In this document: positions 1 through 9,295 of the stretch, in pieces
How positions within the stretch are numbered: the stretch's first letter is position 1
Layout: every line of letters starts with the position of its first letter
Notes under the pieces: model-generated
What the model was told of the DNA's origin: nothing
Database searches by the model: none
Seen by the model: only the letters and a program-made list of their open reading frames with translations
Origin: Candidatus Riflebacteria bacterium HGW-Riflebacteria-1
GTDB lineage: Bacteria > Muiribacteriota > Ozemobacteria > Ozemobacterales > Ozemobacteraceae
DNA length: 64,000 nt
Direction: 5' to 3'
Assembly: GCA_002839445.1 (NCBI GenBank)
Contig: PGYB01000013.1
Location: 62,001-126,000 of the forward strand
Translations under genes and position numbers: made by a program

Positions 1-205
1 CACAATTACTATAAGTCTGTGAAATCTCATACTCTTTTCTCCTCATATACTTATTACGTAGCCACAGGCTTTCGAATACAGTATAGCAACAGCATCGACC
101 GTCTGCAATGCAACGAAAGGGTACAAATGCGGGTGTGAATTTATGGCTTTAAATCAGGGCTTTGCGTGTAAAAAAGTATCCTGTGCAACATAAAATATGC
201 AGCGC

Positions 206-2959
206 CTACTTGAAAACAAGAATCCAGGGTACCGCTATTGAGATCCTGATTGCCCTGATGCTGTTTTTGCTGCGCCGCCTGACGATTCGGGTCGAAGGGC
301 AGATGCTTTTGAGCAACTGCTTCACCCGCTGTACCGTGGTTTTAAACGCACCCTGATCATATTCGGGGTCAAAACTTGAGCCCCAGGCCGAGCGATATAA
401 CGCTTCGACTTCTACCGCATGCGGCTGGGCGATGAACAGTTGCAGCAGCAGGTTGTGTGGAATTGAGCCGATCTTGATGCGCAGCCGGCTGCCGCTGTAT
501 AAGAGCAGACCTGCCGGTGCGTCAAAAACCAGCTGATCAGCCGGGTATGTCTTTTGCCAGTTTACATATTCTTCACGATGCAGTGTGGTGGTTTCGTCAC
601 TTGACAACAGAGTAAAAAACTCTCCAGCCCTGCTGTTACAGGTTTGCAGCTTTTCGACCGCTTCATCACTGCCGGGAAACCTGGCAATTATCTGTTTAAG
701 CATTGAGGGCGGCGTCTTGCCGATGTGATAACGCAGATATTCTTTTGTGGTCGGGCTATCGTGCCGCAGCAGTTTCTGGGCAATCAGACCCCAGAATGGG
801 TCGAAGCTGCCAGATTTGATGTATTGTCTGATGAGCGAATTCAGTTCGAGTTCAGGAAAGCTTTGTGGGAAATAGAGCGCCGCGAGAACGTCAATCTGCA
901 ATCTTTGTGCGCGAGAGTGTTCGTTGCCAAGGTTTTTGAACGACTGTTGTAGTTGTTCCAATCCCTCTTTTTCACGACCCAGGAAAATCAGGGTTGCTGC
1001 CAGCCCGTACTGGCAGTCGCCGATCTGAACTGGAGAAGCGTTGTTACTTGTGGCGCGTAGAATCATCTGGCGGTAATGTTTTTCGGCATCGGCAAGTCGC
1101 AGGTTGAATACATGGTTCATTGCCTGCAGCGATTCGCCGACATAGCAGGCGCGCGCCTCAAGTTTGGTGGCGCTAAGCAACGAAGATGCCTGGCTCCAGT
1201 AGGTTTCAGCCGCAGCCTGCTTGCCAAGGACTTCACATATCCATGCCAGCAGCGAAAAAATTTCGTACATACCGCTCTGGTTCTGTTTCTTTTCGCGAAT
1301 GGCAAGAACTTCGCGAAATACTTTCATTGCCTTGAAAAAATGGCCCATTTTCAGAAAAATTTTGCCGAGACCCATGCCGGTCACCGAAGCGTTCCACAGG
1401 TTTTCCTGTTGCCGGTTCATGCTGTAAGCGCGACTTAACTGTGCTTTGGCCTTGCTGAAATTGCCAAGGTCATACTCTACCAGACCAATATTGGCGAGAA
1501 ACGATGAAAGTAGCGTCTCGTTGCCACTCTGGCGCGCGTGGTGCAGCCCGGCCAGGTAATGTGCTCTTGCTGACTGCGGCCGGCCGCGAGAAAAATATAT
1601 GTTGCCGAGTGCATTTTCAGCCCGCGCCAGCGCATCGCTGTCATTGTCGATAATAAAGCTTTCGCGCGCCAGAAAAAGTTCAGACATCGATTCATCAACC
1701 CGGCTCAAGCGTTTTAGAACCAATGCCGAAGCGTAAAACAGGTGACCAAGAGTGCTGCCGGGCTGGTCTTCGTATTTTGTCTTGGCTTCTTCAAGCAGCT
1801 GTAACGCTTCATTGTAGCGTTCCTGCGCCGAGAATGTCTTCGAAATGTCGAGATAAACATTGGGGGCGAAGGTCAGGTCGCGCTGCAGAAAATTTTCGGC
1901 GAAAAAATTTATCAGGTTGAATTTGCCGGCGTAAAAAAGGCGCGAGCTGAGCTGGGTGAAACGTTCGACAATCTCTGTTTCGAGGCCCATCAGCGTGCCA
2001 AAGTAGATCGCTGATCCGGCCATTTCAAGATCTGCTGAAGACAGCTGGCGGTCTACCCATTCGGCAATTTCTTCTGAACGCAAATGCAGAACATCAGTGC
2101 GGTTGGCGATAAAACTCAGCAACAGCCTTGGTACCAGCGGCGGGAACTCAATATCTTCCTTGCAGTTAAGCGTATTGGCCAGCAGCCAGTTTAGCTTGTC
2201 ACTGTCGAGATTTCTGAAAATTTCAATGAAATAGTTCTCGATAATCGCATTTATTCTTGGTTCAGGCGTCTCTCTGATAAAGATCATGTTCGCCTGCAAC
2301 TGCTTTTCGCACAACTCGCTGAGATTCCGCAGTTCCATCCAGAGACGCGTGGTCATGTCAACATCGGCAGGCGGCAGATCTGGAGGCTGCAGCAGCAAGG
2401 CCTCGGGAAACCTGGTGAAAAACAACCCGTTCCAGGTAAGTTTCAGAGTTTCGCGGGGATCCAGTTTTACCGGAGTGCGCTTGAAGTGCTTGAATGGCAA
2501 CTCGTGATACGCCGCCCGCCCGCTCCAGGCCAGATATAGTGAGACGCGCTTAACGACGCTGTCAGAAGTCTGGCGCGCAATATTGATCAACAGCCTGGTA
2601 TTGAATGACACCCGGCAGAACAGTGACGCCAGTTCGGCGACTGCCGGCGCATAAACCGAATCCTTGGTCAGGTCGACGAGAGTTTTTTCTACTGTCGAAA
2701 CCTGCAACCGATGTCCCTTAAAAATGATCGTCTGAATATAGGCTGACGTTGTTTTGCCATGATAGACGAATACCAGTTCAAATGCGCCAATAGAGCGGTT
2801 GCGCCGGCGGTGATCAGAAACAATCGTCAGGGTTTGTGGTGACTCTGGCACCAGACCCAGCAGAAACAGCGCGGTTTGATGCGAAAAATATTCGCCCTCG
2901 TTGCTGATCAGAGAGCCAAGATGCTCGAGTATTATCGCAAAACTCTCAGGTGCCGGCAA
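206..2959 (-). CDS. AbiEi-like domain + TPR repeats + winged-helix regulator
   Basis: 917-residue soluble protein. Residues about 20-105 look like the C-terminal domain of AbiEi-type antitoxins (YFSHQTALFLLGLVPE, then a T(V)EKTLVDL motif of the kind seen before the last helix). Residues about 350-720 are a run of tetratricopeptide helices (for example ALGNIYFSRGRPQSARAHYL), normally a protein-binding scaffold. The last ~95 residues resemble an OmpR-type winged helix with a conserved FKTTVQRVKQLL recognition-helix-like stretch. I infer a DNA-binding regulator whose TPR array senses a partner. The start is a TTG at 2959 with GAGGG six bases upstream; no in-frame ATG is close. It stands alone, divergent from iorA. 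The family function is unknown; the domain order is my reading of sequence patterns, not a profile search. Confidence 0.7.
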   Translation of the reverse strand: MPAPESFAIILEHLGSLISNEGEYFSHQTALFLLGLVPESPQTLTIVSDHRRRNRSIGAFELVFVYHGKTTSAYIQTIIFKGHRLQVSTVEKTLVDLTKDSVYAPAVAELASLFCRVSFNTRLLINIARQTSDSVVKRVSLYLAWSGRAAYHELPFKHFKRTPVKLDPRETLKLTWNGLFFTRFPEALLLQPPDLPPADVDMTTRLWMELRNLSELCEKQLQANMIFIRETPEPRINAIIENYFIEIFRNLDSDKLNWLLANTLNCKEDIEFPPLVPRLLLSFIANRTDVLHLRSEEIAEWVDRQLSSADLEMAGSAIYFGTLMGLETEIVERFTQLSSRLFYAGKFNLINFFAENFLQRDLTFAPNVYLDISKTFSAQERYNEALQLLEEAKTKYEDQPGSTLGHLFYASALVLKRLSRVDESMSELFLARESFIIDNDSDALARAENALGNIYFSRGRPQSARAHYLAGLHHARQSGNETLLSSFLANIGLVEYDLGNFSKAKAQLSRAYSMNRQQENLWNASVTGMGLGKIFLKMGHFFKAMKVFREVLAIREKKQNQSGMYEIFSLLAWICEVLGKQAAAETYWSQASSLLSATKLEARACYVGESLQAMNHVFNLRLADAEKHYRQMILRATSNNASPVQIGDCQYGLAATLIFLGREKEGLEQLQQSFKNLGNEHSRAQRLQIDVLAALYFPQSFPELELNSLIRQYIKSGSFDPFWGLIAQKLLRHDSPTTKEYLRYHIGKTPPSMLKQIIARFPGSDEAVEKLQTCNSRAGEFFTLLSSDETTTLHREEYVNWQKTYPADQLVFDAPAGLLLYSGSRLRIKIGSIPHNLLLQLFIAQPHAVEVEALYRSAWGSSFDPEYDQGAFKTTVQRVKQLLKSICPSTRIVRRRSKNSIRAIRISIAVPWILVFK

Positions 2960-3399
2960 AATTTTCCCTCTTGCTGTAAATCTTTACGTTACAATTATAA
3001 TACATACCCCGCATTCTCGCCCACATTTCTTTACCGCGCCACTCTTGATAATTGTTAGTCCATTTGATAGAGAAGAGAGTTCTCGAGGTATTTCGCTTTA
3101 CATTCTAATGCATTTCTCCGCAGATTTGCGCAGATTGCGCAGAAGATTTTCGGATAACTGTCAAAAAACATATAAAAAACTCCTGAGTAATCTGCGATAA
3201 TCCTTTAATCTGTGGATGACTCTGTTAGAGAGCCTGCAACTGTCATGATTAGCTTGTCCGAGAAATAATACAAACGAAATATCTCGTAACGTCCTCATGA
3301 ATATGCAACGGTACTGTTGCTGCATTCTTAAATGCAATGTGGTAATAACGCGGGCGATGCGGTAAAATCAGGCTGATAATTTTGATTCTGGAGAAAATA
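2960..3399. other. Intergenic region with palindromic repeat
   Basis: The 440 bases between the divergent regulator and iorA hold no convincing gene. From about 3117 to 3237 lies a member of the dispersed CGCAGATT palindrome family: forward copies of the motif at 3117-3145 and the inverted form (AATCTGCG) at 3190-3215. The 3179-3237 half is nearly the same as 61,030-61,093. Confidence 0.7.
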
Positions 3400-5277
3400 A
3401 TGAAAAATTTTGCAGATATGCTTTTGAGCAGAGAGGCCTTCAGCGAAATCGTGATGGGCAACACCGCCGTGGTAAGGGCGATGATAGAGGCTAAAACCCG
3501 AGTGGTAACCTCGTATCCAGGTTCGCCGACCCCCGAAATTGCTTCAGCAATCGCTGGCATCAAGCCCGAAGATCGCCCCTTCTATTTTGAATTCTCGACC
3601 AACGAAAAAGTTGCAACCGAAGTCGCCTACGGCGCATCGGTAAATGGCCATCTTTCAACCGTTTTCTTTAAAAGCGTCGGGTTGAACGTCGCCGCTGATA
3701 CCTTTGTTCAGCTCGGTTTGATGAACCTGATCGGCGGCATGGTCGTCATTCTCGGCGATGACCCCGGCGCCAATTCTTCGCAGAACGAGCAGGATAACCG
3801 CCACCTGGCGAGGCTCAGCTACACGCCGATTTTCGAGCCGGCCGACCCGCAGGAAGTCTACCATTACTACCTCGCCGCCGCCCGCCTGTCGCAGCAACTC
3901 CATATTCCGGTCATTCTCAGGCTCACGACCCATGTCTGCCACGCCAAGCAGAAGGTCAGTTTTGCCGCCTGGCAACCTGTTCCCATCGACAGAACACCGG
4001 CATTCGACGTTAATAACGGGCCATACATGCCATTGACCAGCCTGGTTTTTCCGATGAAACGCCGCGCTCTCAACAATCTGCACCAGGTCGCCGAAATGAA
4101 CGACAAAGACCAGCTCAACCGGTTGATCGACAATAAAAACCGGCGCCAGGGCATAATTACTTTCGGCCTGCCATTTCTCTCGCTGCTCGACACCCTTGCC
4201 GAATCTGGCGGCAAGCCCGATATTCTCAAGCTGGCCATGATTTACCCGCTGCCAAACCAGCTGATTACCGACTTTTTAACCAGCCACGAAGAAGTGCTGA
4301 TTCTCGAAGAACTCGATGACATAATGGAAAGCGAGATCAAACGCCTGGCTTTCGAACGCCAGATCCGTGTTAAGATTCATGGCAAGACTGATATTGAGTC
4401 ATGGGTTGGCGAATACACGGCTGACAAGGTCGCTGGCCTGTTAGCAGGCGTCTGGCCGGAAATGGCGGCAAAGCCCCAGCCCGCGACGGCTTTCAGCGTC
4501 AGCGTGCCGCCGCGACCTGCTCAAATGTGCCCAGGGTGCGGCCATCGCAGCGCTTTTCACGCGGTAAAGCAGGCACTCAAGGAAACTGACATTAAAGTCG
4601 CCGATATCGGCTGTCACACGCTCGGTTTTATGCCCCCATACAACATGGGACAGCTTCTTATGTGCATGGGCGCTTCGACCGGTATCGGCGCCGGCATGTC
4701 GTTGTTCAATGATTCGCGCCGGGTCGTCTGTTTCCTCGGTGACTCGACCTTTTTTCATGCCGGCATTCCCGGTATTATCAACGCGCTGTTCAACAAGCAT
4801 AACATCACGCTGATCCTCATGGAAAACGGCACGACAGCAATGACCGGTCATCAGGACCACGCAGCCAGCGGTCGCAATTTCAATCAGGAGACCGAAAGGA
4901 TACCTGTTCGCAGCGTGCTCGAAGGACTCGGCGTCAAAAACATTTTCGAAGTCGATACCTATCAGCAGCAGAAACTTACTGATATGGTCAAAGAGGCTGT
5001 TGCCATCGAAGGTTTCGCGGTCGTTATCGCCAAACATGCGTGCATGCTCAAGCTGATGCGTGAACAACGCCGCAAGGAAAGCTTCCAGGCAAAAATGGTC
5101 AGCATCGACCAGAAGACCTGCAATAAAGCTCATGTATGTGTCAGCGCATTTGCCTGCCCGACTTTCGTTATGCACGAAGATGGCACTGTCGACGTAAATC
5201 CTGATCTGTGCATAGGTGACGGTTCATGCTTGCAGACCTGCCCGGCCAAAGCGATTCAGCGCCCTGAAAACCGATAA
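3400..5277 (+). CDS. iorA: Indolepyruvate ferredoxin oxidoreductase, alpha subunit
   Basis: 625 residues, typical length for IorA. The enzyme oxidatively decarboxylates indolepyruvate and other aryl pyruvates from amino-acid transamination to aryl-acyl-CoA, passing electrons to ferredoxin. The N-terminal half is the pyruvate-ferredoxin-oxidoreductase-like fold (VTSYPGSPTPEIA near residue 37). The thiamine-diphosphate domain begins at MCPGCGHRSAFH (about 375) and holds GDSTFFHAG (about 446). Cysteine clusters CNKAHVC (about 573) and CIGDGSCLQTCP (about 603) bind 4Fe-4S centres. The start is the ATG at 3400, which has CTGGAG six bases upstream; an upstream in-frame TTG at 3382 has no such site. 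It is followed after 12 bases by iorB, so the two are an operon. Cytoplasmic, oxygen-sensitive chemistry that fits an anaerobic or fermentative lifestyle. Confidence 0.95.
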   Translation: MKNFADMLLSREAFSEIVMGNTAVVRAMIEAKTRVVTSYPGSPTPEIASAIAGIKPEDRPFYFEFSTNEKVATEVAYGASVNGHLSTVFFKSVGLNVAADTFVQLGLMNLIGGMVVILGDDPGANSSQNEQDNRHLARLSYTPIFEPADPQEVYHYYLAAARLSQQLHIPVILRLTTHVCHAKQKVSFAAWQPVPIDRTPAFDVNNGPYMPLTSLVFPMKRRALNNLHQVAEMNDKDQLNRLIDNKNRRQGIITFGLPFLSLLDTLAESGGKPDILKLAMIYPLPNQLITDFLTSHEEVLILEELDDIMESEIKRLAFERQIRVKIHGKTDIESWVGEYTADKVAGLLAGVWPEMAAKPQPATAFSVSVPPRPAQMCPGCGHRSAFHAVKQALKETDIKVADIGCHTLGFMPPYNMGQLLMCMGASTGIGAGMSLFNDSRRVVCFLGDSTFFHAGIPGIINALFNKHNITLILMENGTTAMTGHQDHAASGRNFNQETERIPVRSVLEGLGVKNIFEVDTYQQQKLTDMVKEAVAIEGFAVVIAKHACMLKLMREQRRKESFQAKMVSIDQKTCNKAHVCVSAFACPTFVMHEDGTVDVNPDLCIGDGSCLQTCPAKAIQRPENR

Positions 5278-5289
5278 AGGAGAGATCTT

Positions 5290-5868
5290 ATGAAACCATT
5301 CAATATTTACCTCTGTGGAGTAGGTGGCCAGGGCATAGGCCTGATCAGCGAAATTATTCTGCGGGCAGCTGACCGCGCCGGCCTCAAAGCAATCGGCGTC
5401 GACACGCACGGTCTGGCGCAGCGCGGCGGCATCGTTTCTTCCCACATTCGCATCGGCGAAAGTGTTCATTCGCCACTGGTATCAAAACGCAAAGCTGATC
5501 TGGTGATTTCGCTCGAACGCCATGAGGCTGTAAGAGCGGCATCTGAATATCTTACTGAGAAGGGCTCATTGGTGTATTACAATACCTCCTGGCAGCCGCT
5601 GCCGGTCAGACTCAAAAAAGCGCAGGAAATCAGCGTGCAGCAGGTCGCCGATTTCTGCGAGAAGTGCGAATATAAGTTGTTTGAAGTCTATCAGAAAGAT
5701 CTGCCTGACCCGAGAATGCAGAACATCGCTCTGCTGGCAGCAATCTGCCGTAACAATCTGGTCGCCGGTCTTGCCACCAGCCATTATGAACAGGCAATGG
5801 GCGATCTGATGTCCGGCAGAATGCTGGACGCCAACCTCCAGCTCTTTAACCGCCTCGTCAGCAATTGA
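5290..5868 (+). CDS. iorB: Indolepyruvate ferredoxin oxidoreductase, beta subunit
   Basis: 192 residues, the gamma-type domain shared by 2-oxoacid:ferredoxin oxidoreductases. The N-terminus carries the glycine-rich GVGGQGIGLISEI motif of the family, followed by THGLAQRGG, which lies at the subunit interface near the cofactor. It pairs with IorA in the aryl-pyruvate oxidation reaction. AAAGGAGAG lies a few bases before the ATG, and the 12-base gap from iorA indicates translational coupling. Nothing is missing compared with the family. Confidence 0.95.
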   Translation: MKPFNIYLCGVGGQGIGLISEIILRAADRAGLKAIGVDTHGLAQRGGIVSSHIRIGESVHSPLVSKRKADLVISLERHEAVRAASEYLTEKGSLVYYNTSWQPLPVRLKKAQEISVQQVADFCEKCEYKLFEVYQKDLPDPRMQNIALLAAICRNNLVAGLATSHYEQAMGDLMSGRMLDANLQLFNRLVSN

Positions 5869-6043
5869 CCACATAGTCCTTCGTCACGTTTGAATACATA
5901 GTTTTGCTGGTTAAAAAAATGAATCAAAATTGCATTTATAGAAATGTATACCAGGGCATCAGCAGCATGTGTTGGATCGAATTGCTCTACCCAGTTGTGA
6001 CAGAGGACTGGTGTTGTTGCACAAATATTTACAGGAGAACAAC

Positions 6044-6751
6044 ATGAAATTGTTTAAACTTGTGTTTGTAGTTTTGTTGGTCACTTGCTCGCTGACCACT
6101 GTTTTTGCCGAAGAAGCAAATATAACTGCCGAAATAGTCAAGGATGCTGAACCAGCGAAAGATACCGAAGTTACCAGATTTGTCGAAGTCGACGAAACTG
6201 TCGAACCGTCAGACTCTTACCACTTGTCCATCAACAACCAGAAAGTGCCTGTGTTTACCGATCAGGATGTTGAACTGCCTGCTGATGCTGCGAATGCAAA
6301 GGTCCGCCTGGTTGTGGCACCTGAAAAGCAGTTTACCTATGGCGGTGTCAGTCTGGGCTACCCGCGCTATTTTACCTTTGAATCGGACCTTTCTGAGCCA
6401 GAAGTCAAGCTGTGGAGCCTGTCGGGCAACAAAGCCGTTCTCATGATACAGCGCTATCCGGTCGAGATGAACCATCGAACCATGGCCGAACAACTGTTGC
6501 CAAGTTTTGGCGAAGGTAATTCGACTCTCGGCGAATGTGAAATTACGCTTAATAACGTAAAAACCGCCGGTTCACTTGTGGTAACAACCATCGGCGAGGG
6601 CACCATCGCCCAGGAAATCTACTCATTCGAAATGAAAGCCGGCTCGCTTCTGCTGATTCTGCAGGACACACTGGAGCCTGCCGGCAAAAACTCAGGCGAA
6701 TTTACAGCCTTCCGCGACCAGCTCAGCAAAACCTTCAAAATCACCAGGTAG
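6044..6751 (+). CDS. Secreted protein of unknown function
   Basis: 235 residues. The start is the ATG at 6044, preceded by ACAGGAGAACAAC; an upstream in-frame ATG at 5969 would put 25 unlikely residues before the signal peptide. The N-terminus is a classical signal peptide (MKLFKLVFVVLLVTCSL, cleavage probably after VFA). The mature part starts with an acidic linker (residues about 22-60) and then a beta-rich domain with no motif I recognise. It is monocistronic. Probable periplasmic or surface protein; function unknown. Confidence 0.75.
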   Translation: MKLFKLVFVVLLVTCSLTTVFAEEANITAEIVKDAEPAKDTEVTRFVEVDETVEPSDSYHLSINNQKVPVFTDQDVELPADAANAKVRLVVAPEKQFTYGGVSLGYPRYFTFESDLSEPEVKLWSLSGNKAVLMIQRYPVEMNHRTMAEQLLPSFGEGNSTLGECEITLNNVKTAGSLVVTTIGEGTIAQEIYSFEMKAGSLLLILQDTLEPAGKNSGEFTAFRDQLSKTFKITR

Positions 6752-6782
6752 GATTAAGGTCTTTTGCTTTCTTAAAAAAGCA

Positions 6783-6830
6783 ATTGTCACATTGTCACAT
6801 TGTCACATTGTCACATTGTCACATTGTCAC
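6783..6830. repeat. Octamer tandem repeat (ATTGTCAC) x6
   Basis: Six perfect head-to-tail copies of ATTGTCAC between the secreted-protein gene and the toxin-antitoxin pair, ending about 38 bases before the antitoxin start. Each unit contains TTGTCA, one base from a -35 hexamer. Octamer arrays change length by slippage. Confidence 0.95.
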
Positions 6831-6867
6831 ATTTGTGAGATACTTATAGTATATGGAGGTAAATATT

Positions 6868-7104
6868 ATGCCAGCAGCGCGAGAACGCCTCAGCATCGAT
6901 GTAACCCCGGAAGAACGCCGTCGGGTAAAGGCTGTCGCGGCTCTTTCCGGAAAAAGTGTCCGCGATTTCGTATTGGAATCTATCCGTGAAAAGATTGCCA
7001 TGGAAGTGGAAAAGCGCGATCTTGAGGCAATGATGACTCACCCGTGCTCAGCTCTTGAAGAGCTCTGGAATAATGATCAGGATTCCATCTATGACAAAGG
7101 TTAA
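6868..7104 (+). CDS. Ribbon-helix-helix antitoxin
   Basis: 78 residues. The N-terminal strand and two helices (ERLSIDVTPEERRRVKAVAA, then GKSVRDFVLESIREKI) are the ribbon-helix-helix pattern of DUF1778/TacA-like or CopG-type antitoxins. The C-terminal tail (ALEELWNNDQDSIYDKG) is the flexible toxin-binding part. The start is the ATG at 6868 with GGAGG at 6855-6859; the ATG at 6853 overlaps that site. It overlaps the mazF-like toxin by 14 bases, the usual coupling in type II toxin-antitoxin operons. It probably represses its own promoter with the toxin as co-repressor. Its pairing with a MazF fold rather than a GNAT toxin argues for the CopG/MazE-like role. Confidence 0.85.
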   Translation: MPAARERLSIDVTPEERRRVKAVAALSGKSVRDFVLESIREKIAMEVEKRDLEAMMTHPCSALEELWNNDQDSIYDKG

Positions 7105-7450
7105 GCGTGGGAGTGTAATCCTTGTAGAAGTAGTCTTTTCAAGCGGGTTCGGAGCAAAACTCCGACCCGCTTTGGTCATCAGCACAAGCGACTACAACAA
7201 GAATCGCGGAGAGGTCATCGTTGCTGCTATTACCAGCAATACAAAGCAGTTGCAAGCAGGAGATACGGTAATATCTGAATGGGAAAAAGCAGGCTTGAAG
7301 GTTCCGTCTCTAGCAACGGCGATTCTCCAGACAGTAAAAAAAGATAGAATACAAAAGTGTTTGGGGCAGATTGACGAACTTGACTTTGTCAGGATCGAAA
7401 AGAACATTGCAGCAGTAATAGGTTTTTCAATTACAGGCAAAGCAAAATAA
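7091..7450 (+). CDS. MazF/PemK-family mRNA interferase toxin
   Basis: 119 residues counted from the ATG at 7091, which lies inside the antitoxin gene. The N-terminal KRGSVILVEV strand, the KLRPALVIS motif (about residue 24, containing the arginine used for RNA cleavage in MazF) and SNTKQLQAGDTV are typical of MazF/PemK. The protein is expected to cut single-stranded mRNA at short sites and to be held inactive by the antitoxin just upstream. Length is normal and the reading frame is intact. A fragment of another mazF-like gene survives at 58.2 kb. Confidence 0.9.
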   Translation: MTKVKRGSVILVEVVFSSGFGAKLRPALVISTSDYNKNRGEVIVAAITSNTKQLQAGDTVISEWEKAGLKVPSLATAILQTVKKDRIQKCLGQIDELDFVRIEKNIAAVIGFSITGKAK

Positions 7451-7547
7451 TTTGTAAAATTGGTAAATAATTCTTGCAGAGGCATTGCGGGGTGGGGGAG
7501 TTATCAGTAAGATCTCTGTATACACTCTTAGAAAGCGCGTGCATTGA

Positions 7548-9149
7548 ATGAATAAAACCTTATGGCTTTTGTTTCTGCTGTTAATCGTTCCTCTCAACCT
7601 TATGGCGTTTTCGCCAGAGCCTTTTGAAGTTGTTGAATTCAGCATACTGCACACTTCTGACGTTCACGCCCATCTGATGGCGTTTGACGGCCCGACCGGC
7701 AACGGTGTCGGTGGCTACGCGCGCATCAAAAAGTATAAAGACAGCCTCGAAGAGCAGGGTCGCGAAGTCGTCATGCTGTCTTCTGGCGATGCCTTTCAGG
7801 GAACTTACTTTTATCGCTTTTTTCAGGGCATTCCCGATTTCGAATTTATGAGCAACACCGGCTATGCCGCGATGACACTCGGCAACCACGAATTTGACAG
7901 TGGCCAGGAAGCGCTCGCCGAAGCGGCCTCTTACGCCAAATTTCCGCTTCTGGCTGCTAATATCGTATTTAAAAAGATTCCACAGCTCCAGAGCAGAATC
8001 AAACCCTATACTATTGTTAATGCCGGCAAGTCAGAAAACCCGGTTAAAATCGCGATTATCGGTCTGGTTCCCGAGGAACTCAAAGAGATCGTGCAGCCGA
8101 TGTTTGTGTCTGATTTTGATGTTTGCGATGCTGCAGTTGCGATCAGGCGATATCTGCCCGAGATCAGGGCTCAGAAACCTGACATGATACTTTTGCTCTC
8201 TCATCTCGGCTGGGAGCGCGAACTAGAACTGTTCGAAGAATTTCCCGAAATCGACGGCATTCTCGGCGGTCATACTCATCTTGCAATAGACCCGCCAGCA
8301 GTTGTCATGGGCGACCGCGGTCACCGCTTCATGTCGCAGCCCGGCGAATGGGGTCAGCATGTTACCCGTTATGACATTGCCTTTTATCGCAACTCAGACC
8401 ACAAGGTCGATGTGCTTTCTGCCGGCCTGGTGCCCATGAACAAAGAAAAGCCCGAAGACAAAGCAATGGCGCAGACTGTGCTTAAGCTCTGGCAGCAGAT
8501 CGAAGACAAGGTAAACGTTGTGCTCGGCACCGCCGAAGTGTTTCTCAATGGCGAGAGAGATTTCATCAGAAACATGGAAACCAATCTCGGCAATCTCGTT
8601 GCCGACTGCTTTGCCGATTACACCTCGGCTGATATTGCCCTGATCAACGGTGGCGGCATCAGAAGCTCGATCGCCACAGGCTCAATCACGGTTGGCGACT
8701 GTCTCAACGTGCTGCCTTTTGACAACTATCTGGTGAAGCTCAAGATGAGCGGTGCCTCGATTAAGAGAGTGTTTGAGAAGGTCGCCCAGGAAATCGAGCA
8801 TGCCGGCGGATTTGGCGGGTTTCTGCAGGTTTCGCGGGGATTGCAGGTCAACTATTCAGGCCTGCTTTCAGTAAAATTTAACGGCAAAGAACTCGTCGAC
8901 GACCAGATCTACACTGTCTGCACCATCGATTTTCTCGCCGCCGGTGGCAACGGTCTGGCCGGTTTTACCGAGGCTGTCGAGGCAGAATCAACCGGAAAAC
9001 TTACCGGCGATGTTTTTATGAAACACATCAAAGCTGCTGCCAGCGTTGCGCCAGTAACCGAAAACCGCATAATTCTCAGACAGACCGTTAAAAAGGTCAA
9101 AATGCCCAAGGGAACCATCAAGAGTATTCCGACTCCGCCCCGCGACTAA
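7548..9149 (+). CDS. Secreted 5'-nucleotidase/UshA-like metallophosphoesterase
   Basis: 533 residues. A signal peptide (LWLLFLLLIVPLNLMAF) directs it to the periplasm. The metallophosphoesterase domain shows all metal ligands: HTSDVHAH (about 35), GDAFQGTY (about 82), GNHEFD (about 109), SHLGWE (about 219) and GGHTHL (about 240). The C-terminal 5_nucleotid_C domain (NLVADCFADYTSADIALING, then GGGIRSSI at about 368) provides substrate stacking. The family hydrolyses nucleotides or UDP-sugars to nucleosides and phosphate for scavenging. Length matches UshA/YfkN-type single-unit enzymes. Gene stands alone. Exact substrate cannot be read from sequence. Confidence 0.9.
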   Translation: MNKTLWLLFLLLIVPLNLMAFSPEPFEVVEFSILHTSDVHAHLMAFDGPTGNGVGGYARIKKYKDSLEEQGREVVMLSSGDAFQGTYFYRFFQGIPDFEFMSNTGYAAMTLGNHEFDSGQEALAEAASYAKFPLLAANIVFKKIPQLQSRIKPYTIVNAGKSENPVKIAIIGLVPEELKEIVQPMFVSDFDVCDAAVAIRRYLPEIRAQKPDMILLLSHLGWERELELFEEFPEIDGILGGHTHLAIDPPAVVMGDRGHRFMSQPGEWGQHVTRYDIAFYRNSDHKVDVLSAGLVPMNKEKPEDKAMAQTVLKLWQQIEDKVNVVLGTAEVFLNGERDFIRNMETNLGNLVADCFADYTSADIALINGGGIRSSIATGSITVGDCLNVLPFDNYLVKLKMSGASIKRVFEKVAQEIEHAGGFGGFLQVSRGLQVNYSGLLSVKFNGKELVDDQIYTVCTIDFLAAGGNGLAGFTEAVEAESTGKLTGDVFMKHIKAAASVAPVTENRIILRQTVKKVKMPKGTIKSIPTPPRD

Positions 9150-9295
9150 GCCTGCTCTGAGATAATCTCTCTGTCGATGGGATTAGCCTCAGAGCTGGGC
9201 TTATGCCTTCGGCATACCGCCGCGTCGGGCTGACGCCCTCCTCGCAATGACTGATCACACACATATTCAAGCTTGACAAAGGCCTAGCCTGCTAT

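Noticed and set aside
4441..5175. 244-codon minus-strand frame
   Set aside because: Shadow of iorA, whose own frame contains all catalytic motifs.
6783..6830. CRISPR array
   Set aside because: Eight-base units directly adjoining with no spacers. No CRISPR array or cas gene was seen in the window.
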